The notes under the pieces were generated by a model that did not search any database, was not told where the DNA came from, and saw only the letters and a list, made by a program, of their open reading frames with translations. A DNA stretch of 17,252 nt from an uncultured Clostridia bacterium (lineage in GTDB: Bacteria; Bacillota; Clostridia; Lachnospirales; Lachnospiraceae): contig CAMHMG010000031.1 in assembly GCA_946186175.1 (NCBI GenBank), forward strand, positions 1 to 17,252. The letters are read 5' to 3'. A program made the position numbers and the translations under genes. Positions 14,244 to 17,252 of this stretch are shown here, in pieces (the first letter of the stretch is position 1; every line of letters starts with the position of its first letter).

Positions 14244-15749
14244 ATGAATATTAACAATCTTATTACCGAGTTAGTCAGTTATGGAGTTGATAAAGGATTA
14301 GTAGATAAGTCTGACGTTATCTATGTAACCAACCGTCTGTTAGAGCTGTTTAAATTAAATTCATACAAAAAAGAAGAAGTATCAGATATCAGAGAGATAC
14401 ATCTTATATTGAACGATTTGTTAGACTATGCTGTCGAGAATGGATTTCTGGAAGACACTATTACTAATCGTGACCTGTTTGACACTAAGATCATGGGAAT
14501 GCTCACGCCACCGCCTTCAGTTGTCAGAAGCGAATTCATGAAACACTATGGCGTCTCACCTGAGGATGCAACTAAGTTTTATTATGATTTTTCTCGTGCA
14601 ACCAACTATATACGAAATGACAGGATAGCAAAGGATGAGAAATGGACTTCCAAGACAGAATTTGGTCTAATGGATATAACCATCAATCTTTCCAAGCCTG
14701 AGAAAGATCCCCGCGATATAGCCAAAGCAGCAAAGGGTATCAACACAGAAAAATCCGATTATCCCGCCTGTCTGTTATGCCATGAAAATGAAGGCTATGC
14801 CGGTCATTTTTCACATCCCGCCAGACAGAATCACAGGATCATACCTATCACCTTAGCAGGAGAATCATACTATCTGCAGTATTCACCTTACGTTTACTAC
14901 AATGAACACTGCATTATCTTTAACGAAAAACATACTCCGATGAAGATAGACAGAGATTGTATTGCCAAACTCTTAGACTTTGTAAGACAATTTCCTCATT
15001 ATACAGCCGGGTCTAACGCAGACCTTCCTATAGTCGGCGGCTCAATACTTACACATGATCATTTTCAGGGCGGCGGTTATGAATTCGCTATGGTGAGAGC
15101 ACCGTACGAGACGGAATTGAAATTAAAGAACTATTCCAATGTTCATGCAGGAATTATTAAATGGCCTCTTACTACAATAAGATTACAATCTGATAATATG
15201 AATGAACTAATCGAAGCTGCTGCAGATATACTTAATCTTTGGAGAAACTATACTGACGAAGAAGCATTTATTCTTGCAGAAACAGACGGTGTACCTCATA
15301 ACACCATCACTCCTATTGCCAGAAAGCGGGGTGAATTATTCGAGATAGATCTCGTTCTTCGAAACAACATAACTACCGACGAATACCCACTCGGAGTATA
15401 TCATCCTCATCAGAAATACCATCACATAAAGCGTGAGAACATCGGACTTATCGAGGTTATGGGACTGGCTGTACTTCCGGCAAGACTCAAGAAAGAAATG
15501 GCTGCATTAGAAGATGCGATTCTTACGGGAAAAGATCTTCGTGCAGATGAACAGACTGCGCCTCATGCTGAATGGGCAGAGGAATGGATACCAAAATATG
15601 ACAATCTGACCACAGACAATATTCATAAGATTGTTCAGGATGAGATTGCTAACGTGTTCTCTCACGTGCTAGAGGATGCCGGTGTATATAAGAGAACTGA
15701 TGAAGGCAGAACCGCACTTAAAAGATTTACGGATCTGTTTGCGAAGTAA
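14244..15749 (+). CDS. galT: UDP-glucose--hexose-1-phosphate uridylyltransferase, Firmicutes type
   Basis: A 501-residue class II galactose-1-phosphate uridylyltransferase, the long form found in Firmicutes rather than the roughly 350-residue E. coli form. It exchanges UMP between UDP-glucose and galactose-1-phosphate. Seen: an N-terminal helical region, TPPPSVVRSEF (88-98), CLLC (176-179), NEGYAGHFSHPARQNHR (182-198) and the nucleotidyl-transfer histidine motif THDHFQGG (270-277). GGAGG (14232-14236) lies seven bases before the ATG. It is the second gene after the galK promoter, and the spacer shows no terminator. The unit ends at the hairpin terminator at 15827-15870. With galK and galE it completes the Leloir core; no mutarotase gene is present in the window. 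Confidence 0.96.
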   Translation: MNINNLITELVSYGVDKGLVDKSDVIYVTNRLLELFKLNSYKKEEVSDIREIHLILNDLLDYAVENGFLEDTITNRDLFDTKIMGMLTPPPSVVRSEFMKHYGVSPEDATKFYYDFSRATNYIRNDRIAKDEKWTSKTEFGLMDITINLSKPEKDPRDIAKAAKGINTEKSDYPACLLCHENEGYAGHFSHPARQNHRIIPITLAGESYYLQYSPYVYYNEHCIIFNEKHTPMKIDRDCIAKLLDFVRQFPHYTAGSNADLPIVGGSILTHDHFQGGGYEFAMVRAPYETELKLKNYSNVHAGIIKWPLTTIRLQSDNMNELIEAAADILNLWRNYTDEEAFILAETDGVPHNTITPIARKRGELFEIDLVLRNNITTDEYPLGVYHPHQKYHHIKRENIGLIEVMGLAVLPARLKKEMAALEDAILTGKDLRADEQTAPHAEWAEEWIPKYDNLTTDNIHKIVQDEIANVFSHVLEDAGVYKRTDEGRTALKRFTDLFAK

Positions 15750-15826
15750 TTATATATCATTTGAAGCTTCATATAGTTATATATATTCAGGCTCTTCCAT
15801 TTCCAATAACATTATAATAATATCAG

Positions 15827-15870
15827 AAACGGCTCCTATAAGCATCCATAATTGCTTCGGGAGCCGTTTT
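15827..15870 (+). terminator. Terminator after galT, probably bidirectional
   Basis: AAACGGCTCC (15827-15836) pairs with GGAGCCGTTT (15860-15869), with an inner AAGCA/TGCTT helix, followed by TTTTC. The opposite strand also ends in TTTCTGATATTATT, so it can serve the converging LRR gene as well. Confidence 0.82.
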
Positions 15871-15941
15871 CACAATACGATTTAGTTGTTAAAATATTTC
15901 TATCTTTACTCTCTTGACAAATCTCCGTTTCCCATAAAGTA

Positions 15942-17204
15942 TCATTTAGCTTTCTTAATTAACCTTATATATTTTTTCATCTTTGCAGTAGGTATTATAA
16001 TATCAACCTTTCTTGGAACACCATCAAAGGTTTTCTTCCCGAAGGATTTGATATTTGAGCTTTTAAAAGTTATTTTTTTAAGACCGCGATCACCTGCTAA
16101 AACCCTATCGCCTAATTTAATCAGCTTATTTCCAAAAGTAATTTTTTTAAGTTTCGTACAATTAGCAAATGCATTTTTACCAACTGTAATAACACTGTCT
16201 CCAACTGTAACATTCTGAAGCTTTTTCATACCATAGCATGCATTTTCATCAATCGCTGAAACAAGATATTTTTTACTTTTTATTTTAATCTTGTTGGGAA
16301 TAGTCAAGCTTTTAACATTACTGTTACCAGGTTTTACAAATATCGCTCTTTTTCCTGTCAACCTATATATATTATTCTTATATATGATCTCTTTCTCAGA
16401 AGTATCATCTCTCGATTCCGTTTCTTTTTCTGTTGGCTTGTCTGTCTTAATCTCTTCTTTGGTTTCCGCCTCTGTCGTCTTCTCCGTCTTGATATCTTCG
16501 CTGGTTTCCACTTCTTTTGCCTTCTCTGTCTTGGGCTCTTCGTCTTTTTTTGCCTCCGGTACTTTCTCCGTCTTGAACTCTTCTTCGTATTTCACTTTTG
16601 TCGCTGATTCATTACCAGTTACTTCATCTATTTTTTCAAAATTATCAGCTCTTACAACCTCAAGTCCCAATCTCAAATTCTTATAATTATCTTTATCGTC
16701 AGCATTATATTCAATAATGATATCATTATTGACTCCCACAAAAAGCCTCTGCTCCGGATCAAGAAATTCCCATCCTTTCGGTAATTCAATATCCTTTACA
16801 TATTCTATTTGTTTTTCCACCGTCATGCTTAAGCTTGATATTCCCGGTGGAGTATCCGCTTTATCAATATAATACTCAATTATTCTTTCTCCTACGCAAT
16901 CACCCAATCCCGTTATCTTTGCTGTAGCTTTCCCGGCATTTATATTATCAGAGTACGTAACTTCAAAGTCACGCCCACACAAAAGTGAACTACCGTTATA
17001 ATATACATCCATAATCGGTCTTATTTCCTCGCCGCAATATACAGGTTCGCATCCATCATAATAATAGTTAATAACAGCCTCGCTAAGCTTGATATATTCC
17101 TTAATGATCTGATAATCAAGCTTACCACATTCTGTACATGTATATATTTCAGTTACCTTTGATTCATCATCATACACATGACCTTCGTCCCATTTATGGT
17201 AGTG
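15942..17204 (-). pseudogene. 5'-truncated BspA-like leucine-rich-repeat surface protein
   Basis: The frame is open from a stop codon (TGA, 17205-17207) down to 15942. The first possible start is a GTG at 17177 (411 aa) with GAAGG four bases upstream, but homologous-looking sequence (HKWDEG, then YTCTECGK, a motif of Lachnospiraceae surface proteins) begins before it, right after the stop. There is no signal peptide, so the 5' part appears lost. Order from the GTG: Cys-rich repeat remnant (1-25), an Ig-like YNG/GRDFEVTYSDNINAGKATAKITG domain (about 35-107), a second beta-rich domain (about 115-178), a linker of four 14-residue Glu/Lys/Thr repeats (199-254), and LRR_5 units (about 285-390) ending in a basic tail. 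Intact relatives are secreted; a working cytoplasmic short form is possible but unlikely. Confidence 0.75.
16416..16583 (-). repeat. Four 42-bp repeats encoding an acidic/basic linker
   Basis: Residues 199-254 of the LRR protein divide into four exact 14-residue units, for example EEPKTEKAKEVETS and EDIKTEKTTEAETK, with consensus E-(E/D)-x-K-T-(E/D)-K-x-x-E. The DNA units are diverged. Such linkers usually act as wall-spanning or flexible spacers. Confidence 0.85.
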
Positions 17205-17252
17205 TCAAATTGGCACCCCGTTTTTTGTTTCTGAATCCTTTATTTCCGGGAG
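17198..17252. other. Possible insertion-element end at the edge of the window
   Basis: The LRR reading frame is broken at GGTAGTGTCAAATTGGCACC (17198-17217), an imperfect palindrome (GTGtCAAaTTGgCAC), followed by CCG and a T-rich stretch of no coding character that I recognise. The position, exactly where protein similarity stops, suggests the end of an inserted element, possibly IS21-like by appearance. No transposase is visible within the window. Confidence 0.35.

Overview
The window looks like chromosomal DNA from an AT-rich, Gram-positive member of the Clostridia, most likely a Lachnospiraceae-type gut bacterium. This rests on strong AGGAGG-type ribosome binding sites, sigma-A promoters with extended -10 (TGn) elements, the Firmicutes-type galT, a DUF1189 membrane protein, and a BspA-like leucine-rich-repeat surface protein of the kind common in that family. 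I cannot name the species from sequence alone. I saw no tRNA, rRNA, CRISPR array, prophage or complete insertion sequence. No stretch longer than 300 bases lacks a gene; the longest gap (2413-2710) is filled by a repeat.

Layout. (1) 40-3271, minus strand: a DJ-1/PfpI-family gene, then a perfect tandem duplication of a 143-bp hairpin-rich element, then a large Rad3/DinG-type helicase with an N-terminal PD-(D/E)XK nuclease-like domain. (2) 3538-4026, plus strand: a CYTH-domain triphosphatase gene whose 3' end overlaps the next gene tail to tail by 32 bp. (3) 3995-9787, minus strand: an FMN-riboswitch-controlled riboflavin cluster, ribE-ribBA-ribH, without ribD. It is followed on the same strand by a 7TM sensor resembling a LytS-type histidine kinase, but with the phospho-acceptor His and the N-box Asn replaced, and then by a DUF1189 membrane protein. 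A 116-nt multi-hairpin element sits between ribBA and ribH. (4) 9839-10319, plus strand: an autonomous unit with its own promoter and terminator, encoding a 111-aa coiled-coil protein with 21-bp tandem repeats. (5) 10465-15870: the Leloir galactose locus. galR (LacI family) and galE run leftward, and galK and galT run rightward from a divergent promoter region with a duplicated operator-like motif spaced 21 bp. (6) 15942-17204, minus strand: a surface LRR protein gene cut at its 5' end, next to a possible insertion-sequence end.

How the genes work together. ribE, ribBA and ribH provide GTP cyclohydrolase II, DHBP synthase, lumazine synthase and riboflavin synthase. The deaminase/reductase step (RibD) must be encoded elsewhere. 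The riboswitch segment 9727-9736 is exactly complementary to the 5' arm of the downstream terminator, which gives a direct attenuation mechanism. GalK, GalT and GalE convert galactose to glucose-1-phosphate with recycling of UDP-sugars, probably under GalR control.

No single locus can be called a new system from sequence alone. The most unusual items are the degenerate 7TM 'pseudokinase' with its DUF1189 partner, the perfectly duplicated structured repeat, the multi-branch element inside the rib cluster, and the nuclease-helicase fusion.
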